Assembly (NCBI GenBank): GCA_009763385.1
Contig: CM019823.1
Span: forward strand, 87,245,104 to 87,309,103
Length of the DNA: 64,000 nt
Source of the DNA: Coix lacryma-jobi var. lacryma-jobi
Taxonomy: Eukaryota > Streptophyta > Magnoliopsida > Poales > Poaceae
Reading direction: 5' to 3'
A program made the position numbers and the translations under genes. The first letter of the stretch is position 1. Each line of letters opens with the position of its first letter. The notes beneath the pieces are model-generated. The model was not told the DNA's origin. It saw only the letters and a program-made list of their open reading frames with translations, and ran no database searches. This document shows, piece by piece, positions 21,366 to 32,790 of the stretch.

Positions 21366-24300
21366 AATGAACATATGGGCGTTAAGCATTGTGAAGAGTT
21401 TTTTTAGTTAAATAGCTGGGAATAAGGCTTACCTTTCGTAAGTCCAATATGCGAGTAAGAACATGGGATATGCATATGTTTGAGGATATGGAGGAAATAG
21501 AACGATTTCACTAATTGTTTCGTCTGGGTCGTCTTTGATTTTTTGACTTATTTCTTTCTCACTCACTACTTTTTTCTATTTTCTTTTGTCTATCGAAACA
21601 GCCTAGGATTTTACCTAGTCAGCTTATGCTTCATTTCCTTCGATTTCTTCTTTCGATATGAGCGAGCTTACCCAAAACCTATACTTTAATGATCTAGTAG
21701 CCCTATTCACATATGCCTATTTCTCTAAACCTAGTCCTATTACATACACATATTACACCGCATCTCCTTCCTCTAACAAATCAAAAAATCCATCTCTTCT
21801 CCCACTCCGTCCGGGTTTTGCTTGACTTATCACGCATGCATACTTAAAATACTTTACTTAGCTTTCTAAACCGGTACTACTCAACCTATACCATTGCTTC
21901 TCCGTGAATACATACTTGCTTAGCCCTTAAGAAGTATTAATCACAAGCAAATGCCTAGCTAGCTAAAACAACCTATCCAGATGCATATCTCGATACCTGT
22001 TATTCCGGTCGGTGCTTCTTTCAAGGGACAACCTCTGCTCGTGGTTCATATCTTGCTAGCTCTGTCCCAAGCTCCTCTTTCTAGTAGCCCTACTAAACCT
22101 ATGAGTTGACTCGTACATACTCACTTATTCTTTACTTATCTTATCTGTGACTGCATATTCCTAGCATTGACCTATTCAATATGTCTCTATTGGCTAAACA
22201 ATAGCCCTTGTAAAATAAAAACAACTATAACCCCCGTGAAAACGAAAAAACAAATCAACTACGGCTCCCTCAACGTACTCACTTGTTGACCTATCCAGCT
22301 TATCCAACTACTTGACCTAAACCATATGGATATACCGGTACTGCACCGTTATGCAAAAATGAACTCCTTTTTATAGTGGGCCTATGTCTTGTATCCGTTG
22401 CTTGGTCATTCAAATCACACAACCCATACCTAACTCCTGTTTAGAAACCTGTGCTTGCCAGCTTATCCTTTTTAGAAATATGCCTATTCCTTTCCCTGAG
22501 CAAGGTATATAGAGGTAGTCACTCATTCCAGAACTACTACTAAATGCCAATGCTAGTGCTAAGCTTCAAGTACTACTCAGAAATCTTATGCATAGGAAAT
22601 CCTATCTATATAGATAGTGGTTTCGTTATCCTCAAGTCACTCAATAAACTCTTTCCTACTTTCGTTAGACTTCTATCGGGTAGCTGCTTACACCTACTTT
22701 CCTATTAGAAATTGCTGCTACTCCCTATGTTTCCTATTTTTGCGGCTACCTCCCTAGTGAGTGAGTCCTCCCACCCAAGCTAGAAACCTATACCCAAGTT
22801 AACTCCTTTCTGCTATTTTCGTTCTTATACTGATTTTTTTCACTGTCTCCTATTCATGCTTAGCGCCCTGGGTATCCTTTGAAACTAGGCCGGCTATCAA
22901 TAGTTGGATATGAAGTAAGTGAAGAGCGAAGCGAAAGAAAAAAGGGTTTCTAATATTTCAGTGAATAAGCCTGAAAGAAATTGCACTTGTTGAGATAAGT
23001 CAAGCTGTTCCTAACCATAGTATTTTAGATCTCAGTCGGTCCACTCAAGCTTACCAGATTAAGGTCTCGCGCATCGTTGATACTTGGATGTTAGTGGTTC
23101 AAAGATAAGAACTATTCGAAATTAATTCAAAAGGAATGAGTTTTTTTGAGTTACGTCTGTGACCTCGGGAAAGTCATCTGCTACTCTGCTTCTCGACACG
23201 AAAGCAGGGCAATGCTCCATTTTTGATAATTCATCCTACCCTGCTACTTGACTCGGAACAACGGTTCGGAGTTCGCCAGAATACGACGACATGCTGAGTT
23301 CTCAACGACTAGCATGAATTGAAGGACGCTGATTGCCGTTGTACCTATTGATAAAGGATTGGACAACTCGACACGGACTACACAACGGGCTTCAAGGAAT
23401 TGAAGAATCAACTAGTCACTACGCTGCATACTCGTACCAGGGAATGTTGCAGACCGACCTTCGTTGCTGGGCTGGAATAGAAACTGACGTATGGAGGACT
23501 TGTGAGATCTTTCACTCTTCGACAACGAAAGCCTTGAGGACGTCAGCGATATAGGGACGTCTCACGATCTTGCTTCTAGAGTATGTACGGGAACATCCAA
23601 TCGAGTGCCTAACCTTGGGTGCTCCGATCTTGTTCGTGAGGAAGAAAGACTGCCTTCTTCGTTCAATGAATCTGCATACCACCAAGGGCTATTCGAAAAA
23701 AGAAGTCTGAATCCGTGTCTTCTCTGCCATTTGATTTCCTTCACCACTAGCCCCGCCAGCTACTAGAGTATAGCTACTTTCGCTACCTTGACTCTTCTTG
23801 TTATTATCCAGACCCACATTCAAAAGCAAAGAAATCAAGATTCATAAGCAAAGCGAAGGCCAAGCCTGATCTCCCTTTCCCTTGATATGGTGGACTCCTA
23901 AAATAGGCTTTCTTTGTTCGTATGATTTTTCAGAATACTACAATAAGCCACTCCTGCAAATGGGCTGGCTACTCGAACCAAATATTGAACTTGCTCTTTA
24001 GCATAGGTAGACTTCACTACCTGGATAGGTCAGCCTCGTTCCCATTTCTCTGGTCCTATATGTTTTTTTTGCAAGTACCATTCCTGCTATTCGCATTGAT
24101 TGAGTACTTTAGAGTTTTCTTCTTGATGGAAGTGTCAAATACTTAGTAGGAAGTCCCGGTGGGTAATCACCAAATGTTCTAGTACGAGTACATCCAGTTC
24201 CGGGTGGTCATCTAGTATGGGACCTAAGAGAAGCCCTTTTTGAATCCTTTTATTAAGCCATTGCTAATCCCGTAATCCTTCAACGTTGTAGAAAAGAGTT

Positions 24301-26140
24301 CAATACAAAAGCACACAAAGGCTTTGGACTATGAAAGGCTACCTTTATCATGCATGAATAAGGCCGGGAGATTATGTCCTCAACAAACCTATCTACTACT
24401 AAATGACAATTAAAGGGACGCCAACCATTGGAGGTGATACTAGTGATGGTAATGGTGAAGATTCTTCTCTTTTTCCTGGGTACATAAAGATAAGAAGAAG
24501 GCAACGAAAAGCACTTAGAAAAGGCTATTAAGAAACTGATCCACTATTTGTGTCATCCACGTTAGAAAGAGAGCCATGAAAAGCATAGATCCTCAAGGAA
24601 AGGAAAAAACACCACTACTATATCTAATATGCCCCGCCAGACCAAGAGTGAGGAGGTTGACTGAACCTCTGAGCGAGCTATTAGTACCTTCTTCCTGAAG
24701 AGTAGTAGCCTTCATTCATAGCCTGACCAACTCGTTTGTATGCTAGTTCTCTATTCTCCTTCATGATACCCTGGCTACACTGACTGGACTATGTTGTGCG
24801 CTTTCGAGAAGATTAACACTACCGGCGAAAGGAAGCGGATAAGCTTACCACGAACGGCGCATCCTAGGACAGATAAATATGTATCATCCCTTTTGGAGAT
24901 GACTACACTACCGGGGAAAGAATCCATAAAATACTAGTGTGTTCAATTGGAAGATCATAAGTAGGACGGATAATATCCAAAGCCACCAGTCCATCCAATT
25001 CCCTAAACTTCAATCAAATCAAGAAGAAACTAAAGAAACCGCGGAAGAAAAGCAATGGTTGTTCGGGGATAGGTCCCGCAATTAAAGTCTCAATAAATCT
25101 AAAGGCAAGAAAGAGCAGTTGGTCATCTCGGAAAGATAGATAAAGCTAAATCTAGGAAAGCAAGCTAGGAAACCCTAGATAGGAGCAATCCGTTCCACCA
25201 CTCCTGAGAATTTAGGGCATAATCACCCGCGGAGCAACTGGGCTACTCAACACTGTAGTAGTACAATCGGTTGTCTTTCTCTAGCCAATAATACGGCAAG
25301 AGGTGGACGGCAATTAAGTTGAGGGTAATGACAGCAAAAAAAATCCCAACACTTAATGCAAACGGCTCTGAATGGTTTAAAGATACGAATTATTCGACCG
25401 AGATGGGTTTACCTCACTCGTTTGTAGAAACACTTTCGAAAGAACAGACAAGATCCACCAGATAATAAATTGGTACGCCACGCACGGCTGCTCCGGCGAG
25501 CGACAGGGGCACGGGCGCGGTGTTTCTCGTAGTTGCTCGATGGCTAGGGGAACGGATAAATCCCCTTTCAAAATGACTTGATTATCCCTCGACTAGGAAA
25601 CAAGAGTACTCTTGACCATAGGAAAGAAGCTAACTCTGAAAAAGAGAAATGGAATCATCGAGATAGGAGCTAGTTCCTGGATTGAGAGAGTTCCGCCCAA
25701 TGCCTAAATTGGATGGCGGATCTTCAGCTTTAGCGAGTTCACTCATAGAAATGTCCGTTTGATTGCTCCTCGGAAAACGCGTATAGTAGTCTCATTGGCC
25801 AAAGTCGATGGGACGCGGAAGTGTATGTGTTAGAAGGCAGCTAGCATTTGGTTTTGTCATTGAAGTTCGTGTTCGAATTCGTTTTCCGATCGCATAAACC
25901 AATCAAATCAAACTTTTCTTCGTTTCATTGGAAAAACCAACGCCCACCCCTATCCTATCTCAAAGTCTCCTTTCTCTTTTCGGGAGTGGAAGTGAAGCTG
26001 CAAAATTGAATATTGTAGTTTCTATGGATAAGTCCTTTTTCTTTAATTCATTGGAAACGTCACTCCTACTCTGTGCCGTTTCGACTATCATTTTTTTAAG
26101 TACGGCCACGTGCCGAAGATTCCGGGGGGGACAAGAACAA
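21366..26140. other. Mitochondrial-type intergenic DNA, block 3
   Basis: About 4.8 kb has the same style as blocks 1 and 2, with many GAAAGAAAG- and CTTTCTTAC-like runs. I see no tRNA, rRNA or protein gene. Short frames at 23333-23554, 23922-24146 and 25928-26194 show no recognisable family. The right border is near 26140, where copia gag sequence begins. Confidence 0.4.
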
Positions 26141-26147
26141 ACCTCAC

Positions 26148-28939
26148 TTGGTAAACGACCGAGGGAAGATGATTACCCCCAAAGAGAGTGGTGAGGTAAG
26201 TGGGAGAGATGGACATTTGCGTGAGTTTTGCTTTCGGCGTAAGAGAGAGGAATGTTGTGCGAGGGAGTTGAACAACCCAGACATGTATCATCCTCACCAT
26301 GATATACATGTGCCAAACGTTCAGAGGAGGTTTGCTAGTTCTAGAGGTCCAATGCCTCAAGGTCCTAGGCTGCGTGGAGGTTTTGCCAGACAGGATCCGA
26401 GTTTTGTAGACTACGGACCCGGTGGCGCAAGCTTTGGTTTTGAGTGTTGTCCCCCACCGCATTTTGACTATCGCGGTGAGCGCTCCTCTCCCAGTGGACC
26501 ATGTTTTCCGTTTCGTGGTGATCGTTTCCCTCGTAGGCATGCTAGGAATGGTTTTTCAGCTAACCATTCTTTTGAGCAAGCGGGACAACACTGGTATACT
26601 CCTAGTTTCACTCAACCCAGTGTTGGACTATATGCTCACCCTATGTGTTTGTATTGATGTAGGTGGGAGGACTAGAGAACATTAGGTTGGTCGATTCCGA
26701 ATGCTCAAGACACATGACCGAGAATTCCAAGTGGTTCTCGAGCCTCAGTCCAGTCGTCGAAAAGGAGTTCATCACATTTGGCGACAATAGCAATGGTAAA
26801 GTGGTATCTCGTGGCTCTGTGCGAGTGAATGAGCATTTTGTGTTGCGGGATGTTGCTCTTGTGTCGAACTTGCATTTCAATCTTCTCTCTATATCTCAGC
26901 TTTTGGAGGACGGCTTTGAGGTTTGTTTTAAACCAAACCTAAGTCGTATTTTGGATTCCCAGGGCGATCTTGTGTGTTTGATCTCGCCTTTTGGAAAAGT
27001 GTTTCGTGCAAATTCCTCGGATTATTTTAGAACTTCTCGTTGTCTAGTGGTTGGATCTTCTTCTAAGCTTTGGAAATGGCATAGGAGACTTGGCCATTTG
27101 AGCTTCGACTTGCTTGCAAGGCTTAGCTCAATTGGTTTGATCCAAGGATTGCCTAAGTTACACATGGAGAAAGATCTTGTTTGCCACCCATGTAGACACG
27201 GGAAAATGGTTGCTGCTCCCCACCCTCCGGTGAATCAAGTTATGACTAAGCATCCCGGTGAGCTTTTGCATATGGACACTGTTGGTCCGGCTCGGGTTAG
27301 CTCGGTTGGTGGGAAGTGGTACGTGCTTGCAGTTGTTGATGACTATTCAAGATATTCATGGGTTTTCTTCTTGGCAGAGAAAAGTGAGACTTTCTCTTTT
27401 GCTCGTAATTTGATTTTGCATCTCTAAAATGAGTTTCCAAAGAACTTGATGAGAGCTATTCGTAGCGATAATGGTACAGAGTTTAAAAACTCTTAGTTCG
27501 AGAAGTTTTGTGCCACTTTGGGTTTGGAGCATCAGTTTTCTTCTCCTTACACACCTTCGCAAAATGGTGTGGTTGAGAGGAAAAATTAGACCCTTGTTGA
27601 GATGGCTAGGACGATGCTCGATGAGCATAGGACTCCTAGGAAGTATTTGGCCGAGGCTATAAACACTGCATGCTATATCTCCAATCGCATTTTCCTCCGT
27701 GCCTTCTTGAAGAAAACTTCTTATGAGCTGCGATTTGGGATATTGCCCAAGGTGAGTTACTTCAGGGTGTTTGGTTGCCACTGTTTCCTTCTTAAGAAAG
27801 GCAACTTGGACAAGTTTGAGTCTCGCTCTTCTGACGGTGTCTTCCTTGGCTATGGTAATCATACTCGTGCATATCGTGTTCTTAATCTTGAAACTAACCA
27901 AGTCATGGAGACCTCTAATGTCACTTTCGACGAGACCATGCATTGTCCTTCTTCTAGATTTGAGCGCGCAGGTGATCATGAGATTGACAAACCTATCTTT
28001 GATGGTGATGAGGAAGATGGTACTGAACAAATTGATGATCTAGAGTTTCCTCCACCTGCTGCACCGATAGGTTCTGCTTCTACTACATCGACTCATGGCC
28101 CCGACCCTTCTACGTCTACTTCATGGGGACCGGTCGATCCACTACCTCAGGGCTTGCCAGTTGTACCTGAGGAGGCACCAGCTATTGTTGAGGGGGAGGC
28201 CACCTCAGCTAGAGAGGTTCCACGACATATCTAGCACCATCACCCTCCTCAGCAGATAATCAGCAACATCAACGAACGCGTCACTCGGTCTAGGGCGCAT
28301 CAGATCTCTCACTTTGCTCATTCGGCTTTTGTTGCTGATTTTGAACCCTGAGATGTTGGACACGCTTTGTCTGATCTAGATTGGGTCAATGCCATGCATG
28401 AGGATTTAGAAAACTTTGAGCGAAATCGGGTTTGGGTTTTGGTTCCACTTCCTCCTGATTGTCATCCTATTGGGATAGGATGAGTTTTCAAAAATAAACA
28501 AGAAGAAGATGGCCATATTGGGAGAAACAAGGCCAGACTTGAAGCCCAAGGGTATAGTCAAAAGGAGGGGATAGACTATGAAGAGAGGTTCGCCCCTGTA
28601 GTGCGTTCGGAGGCAATTCAGATCCTCTTGGTATTTGCAGCATCCAAAGGTTTTAAACTTTTTCAAATGGGTGTCAAGAGTGCCTTTCTTAACGGCTACA
28701 TTAAAGAAGAGGTGTATGTGAAACAACCCCCGGTTTTGAAAATCCCAAGTTTCTTGACCATGTGTTTAAACTCCACAAAGCTTTGTATGGTTTGAAACAA
28801 GCCCCTAGAGCCTAGTATGAGCGTTTGAAAACTTTTTTTGCTTCCTAAGGGTTTTAAAATGGGATGTGTTGACAAAATGCTTTTTCTTCTCAAGCAAGGC
28901 AATGATTCTCTTTTGGTATAAATTTACGTGGATGATATA
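26148..28939 (+). pseudogene. Degenerate copia gag-pol fragment
   Basis: In order: a broken knuckle remnant (GRDGHLREFCFRRKREE near 26.2 kb); protease with its active-site Gly changed (VDSECSRHMTE); integrase with its HHCC zinc region (WHRRLGHLSFDLLARLSS) and catalytic contexts (LHMDTVGPARVSS, IRSDNGTEFKN, SQNGVVERKN); then reverse transcriptase up to YVDDI at about 28.93 kb. In-frame stops occur near 27.43, 27.50, 27.59, 28.23, 28.35, 28.48 and 28.81 kb. Several are single-base changes, such as CAG or TGG to TAG. RNase H and both LTRs are missing. The right end is cut by the LTR at 28940. It is SIRE/Maximus-like by sequence feel and an old, inactive copy. Confidence 0.85.
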
Positions 28940-29229
28940 TGTTGGGGTTAGACCCTTCGCTCGGACCTTCACTGAGGGTGAAGGGCGAGCTAGAAGGCCA
29001 GTCCCAAACCGGAAGAGTGCACACATGTTGAATAGAAAACTAGGACAAGGAGAGAGATCCCCTTTCCCCTTCCCTCAAGGGTCGTACTTATAGAGGTGGG
29101 AGGTGGAAAATGGTAATTTTCCACCCGCACCCTTATGGTTCACAATTTTACATGATTGTTTTTGGGCCATCTTGACATTGGGCCTTTTTACATGGTGAGG
29201 GGCAGCTGCAGCTACCCCTCCCCCCAACA
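28940..29229 (-). mobile_element. Short 290-bp LTR with 8-bp terminal inverted repeats
   Basis: The ends are TGTTGGGG and CCCCAACA, perfect inverse complements. On the minus strand a CTATAAGTA box lies about 140 bp in, which sets the orientation. The flanking five bases (ATATA and GTAGC) do not match, so it is not a clean solo insertion; recombination or deletion on one side is likely. It interrupts the copia RT frame right after its YVDDI box. Confidence 0.6.
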
Positions 29230-30811
29230 GTAGCCCCTTAGCTACTAGGACTTGGCTGGAACAACAAAACCTAGTCGCTAAAACAAAGGTAAAAAGGCCG
29301 ATGAGTACACTCTCCTAGTCAAGCCGGGGCTTCGCCAAGTGTCCTTAGACTCGGAAGCGCCGAGGCTGTGTGGGTTGAAGCTTGTGATATGTGTTGGTAG
29401 TTCTTAGCTTCACTAAAGATAGAGCTAGGCAACTATCCCCGGTAACGGCCCAGAAATGCTTGTTGACACTAGCCAACGTCGTTACTAGGAGCAGACTATG
29501 GAATCTATTCCAGGCAACGGTGTCAGAAGTGCTTGAAGCAAGTCCGGTCACTATACCTAAAGGAGTGAAGCTAAAGCAGCTATCTACTAATGCCAAGCGG
29601 GATTGTCAATCCCGACACTAGTAGGAGCTAGCTAGAGAGATTGCAATCTACCAAGAGGAGATTCTGCAAGCGCACAGAACTATCATAGTAGCACTTCGCC
29701 TGGGAGTACCAGGTGTCGATTTATTTGATCCCAAGGGAAGGCTAGAGTGGTGTATGAGTCGAGTCAAGGAGGGGATGAGAGTCGAAGAAAAGAGAAAAGG
29801 GAAAAGGGGAGAAGGGAAAAGAGAGGATGGAAGGCTAGAAAGAATATATGGGTGGATAGGTAAGGATGAAATGGATGGCTAAGGTAAGGTGGATAACTAG
29901 ATAGATAGAATGTGATAACTAAGGATAACTAACTAATTACTAACTACTAACTACTAACTACTCCTAGATAACCACAGAGCAAGATAACTGCGAAGCAAGA
30001 TAGTTACGAAGCAAGGTAGGCAAAAGTCAATAAAGCAACTAAGTTGAGTATAGTTTTATTCCTATCTTATCAAGTATCGAGGCGTACTAGCCTTTACCAC
30101 TGACTTAGGTTGAACGCTAGCACAACAAGCCTTACTGTTAAACTGGGCCAACTACGTGGTGGAATTCAAGGCGCACAGGGCTGTCACCACCTGCTTGCTA
30201 CCACAGCTATCCGGGGGTCCAGCCGTATCTGAAGGTAAGTCTATAACTAAGCACCACGCTTAACTATATTCTAACTATCTCTACCCTAGCTTTGAATAGA
30301 GACACCCTTGCGGACGTCAGAGCAAATACTTAACTTAATACGATAAACACTAAACTAACTAAGCAACCTATTGGCAAAGATCAAACACTAAGCTCACTAG
30401 AGATTAACTACTATGGCTAAGTGAATTGAACTGTAGGATAGCTAGGTCACACTCAAGGTACTTGATAAAGTAATACTGAAAGTAATGCTTAAAGTAATAC
30501 TGAGATAAAGATAAATGTACCTGAGATACAAGAGAGCAAACCAGACCAGAGACGCCGGGAAATCAACCGACCTCCGATGCCAGTCGCTCGCACCCGCTTC
30601 TCTCTTAGCAAGCTCTATGCTCCTTATACCAAGAACTTAGGCTGAGCTGTACTAAACTAAGAGCCGCGCTGTAGCGAGGGCACTAGAGCTATACTCTCTC
30701 TACTAGCTAACCTACTTGCCTAAGCTCTCTGAGCTCTCACTTGCTTGCTTCTACTTGCTTTGCTTCTCTTGTGTTGTGGTGGTACTTGATGGTACAAATG
30801 GAATGGTAAAG
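29230..30811 (-). mobile_element. Partial Athila-type LTR and leader, minus strand
   Basis: Read leftward it matches, with divergence, the R-U5 part, LTR end and primer site of the plus-strand Athila-type element: the block at 30240-30130 corresponds to 35140-35230 (CCCCGGATAGCT and AATTCCACCACGTAGTTGG shared), the LTR end TGTCA at 29464 matches GAGTCA at 35720, and a primer site follows at 29452-29436. About 200 bp of leader reach 29230, where the element is cut. It is a second family member in opposite orientation. Confidence 0.65.
29436..29452 (-). promoter_or_regulatory. Primer-binding site, tRNA-Asp type (degenerate)
   Basis: On the minus strand it reads TGGGCCGTTACCGGGGA, against the usual TGGCGCCGTTGCCGGGGA complementary to the 3' end of plant tRNA-Asp. 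It lies 11 bases beyond the LTR end. Confidence 0.6.
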
Positions 30812-30851
30812 TTCTTTACTTATTGTTCCTGTTGAGTGCTTTCGATCATAG

Positions 30852-30856
30852 ATAAC
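30852..30856 (+). repeat. Target-site duplication ATAAC, left copy
   Basis: The right copy is at 35010-35014. The uninterrupted site, with a single ATAAC, is preserved in the 3' LTR near 42710. Confidence 0.9.
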
Positions 30857-31985
30857 TGTAACACCTCTGGTGTTTAACTGTAATTAACCTGACATGTCAT
30901 CATCATTAGTCATTAATCATCCTTGCCTTGCATTTATGTTTGCTTAGTACTTGTGTAGCAATCTCTTTTCAAAAACCCTAAAAGCCCAAATCTTCCTATA
31001 AGGGCAAAAATGGTAATTTCACCTCTATGCCTAGCTTTGTGTAATTCTTGTTCAGTTGGATGTCTTGAAGTTCTGTTGTGTTGGCCAAAGTTCAGAATCA
31101 AAATCAGATTTCAAATCCCTTTGCAAAACCCTGATTTCCAAACCCTGGATTTTATCCCTCTTTTTGTAATTCAAAAATTATTCAAAATTTGAGGTTGGTC
31201 CAAAAAGCAAAGTTGTAGATCTGGCCAAGATAAACAACTTTGGTATTTACAAATTTTCAAGTTTCTCTACAAAGTTTGAAGTAAATTCAAATTCCAGTTT
31301 TTGTCCCCTTTTCAGTTTTCAAAATTTATTTAAAACTATTGAGTTTCAGAAAAAGGGTATATTAGCAAAGTTGTAGGTTTTGATAAAAGGAACAACTTTC
31401 ATATTTGCAGATTTCCAACTTTTAATGTAAAATCAAAAGTAATTTTGAATTTATTCAAATCCCAAAAGTGTTCCCTTTTCTGTTTTCAAATGTGGTCCAA
31501 AAACTATTTGGATTTTGAAAATATTCTTGTTGAAAAAGTTGTAGATCTCCTTTTTCTGCACAACTTTGGTGTTTTGAGTTTTTGTTGCTCAGTTCAAGTT
31601 TTGGGAGTAATTTGCAAATACAGAGATCAGCCCATAGTCAAACCCTAAGACCTAGCCCTGTTCATCTTCAACCTACAGCTAGGGGGCCCCGGCCATGGCC
31701 GCGCGCCAGCGCCGCCTGCGCCACGCGCGCCTGGCAGCCGCACGCCCGCCCCCGACTTGTCGCCTGCGCCCGCGCCATCATGCCGCACCCGCACGCGCAA
31801 AGCGCTGACCTCCGCCCCGTCCCCCACTGCTCCCAGCACGACGCCGCCGCGTGGCCGTCGCCGGCGAACGCATACCCGGCCCCTGCGCGCACGCCGTCCT
31901 TCCCGCCGGCTCGCAATCGAGTGCGCACGCCTCGTCCGAGCTCATCCACACCATCCCGTGCTCTCTATCGTCCCCTGGCCGCGGC

Positions 31986-31992
31986 TATAAAA
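31986..31992 (+). promoter_or_regulatory. TATA box of the solo LTR
   Basis: TATAAAA within GCGGCTATAAAAGGCCCGCC, about 1.13 kb from the LTR start. The related LTR has the box at the same relative place (63454). Confidence 0.7.
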
Positions 31993-32349
31993 GGCCCGCC
32001 GGAGCCGGAGCTCCGCACTCGACCCCGCCGCCGTGGCCAGACCACTCCGAAGCTCCCGCCGCTCAACCACCTAGCCCGAAAGCTCCGCCTTGAGCTCGTG
32101 AAGCTTTCCCACCCCTCAATTTCACCTCCCCCGCCTCCAATCGCCCGGCGTAACCCCATCTTCCCAAACTCCGACGGAACACCGGTGAACTCGGGTTCGT
32201 CAAATACTCCCTCTCCGGCCACGATCATCTTCCCCTGACCCCTGTGTCAGCTTCCTTGGCTCCGCGCGACTCTAACCAGGCCCTTGCGGTCTCGTGTGTT
32301 GCGCAGGATCGCCGGATCGCCGGAGTGCCGCCGCGGTCGTCTCCTTCCT

Positions 32350-32490
32350 CGAGCCTCACCCTCGAGAACGTGTCGAGCCTCACCCTCGAGCACGTGTCGA
32401 GCCTCACCCTCGAGCACGTGTCGAGCCTCACCCTCGAGCCTCACCCTCGAGCACGTGTCGAGCCTCACCCTCGAGCCACACCCTCGAGCA
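32350..32490 (+). repeat. 24-bp minisatellite in the solo LTR
   Basis: Unit CGAGCCTCACCCTCGAGCAC plus GTGT, about five copies plus partial ones. It explains the long GC-rich open frames on both strands here; they are not genes. Confidence 0.85.
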
Positions 32491-32570
32491 CGCCTGCGAA
32501 CCGCGCTCCCTCGAAGCAGCCGAGCCCTGCCTCCGACCCGTGGTAAGCACCCGAAGCCTCCGGTCTCTGC

Positions 32571-32790
32571 TTCCACTCCGCTTCGCCCGAGCCTCCCAGC
32601 CAGGCCTCGAGCGCATGCTCTCCGCTTCGCCCGAGCCAGGCCTCGGCGAACACATGCCTTCCGTCTCGCCCGAGCCTCCGGGCCAGGCCTCGGACGAAGC
32701 CGTCGTTTCCGTCTCGCCCGAGCCTCCAGGCCAGGCCTCGGACGAAGCAGTCGCTTCCGTCTCGCCCGAGCCCGTTTCGCCCGAGCCCTG
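32571..32790 (+). repeat. About 45-48-bp minisatellite in the solo LTR
   Basis: Four to five degenerate copies share TCTCGCCCGAGCCTC followed by CAGGCCTCGGACGAAGC. They follow the 24-bp array directly in the transcribed part of the LTR. Confidence 0.75.

Noticed and set aside
2495..26140. tRNA or rRNA genes in the mitochondrial-type blocks
   Set aside because: No stretch could be folded by eye into a tRNA with a convincing anticodon arm and T-loop, and no rRNA landmark was recognised. A covariance-model scan would settle this.
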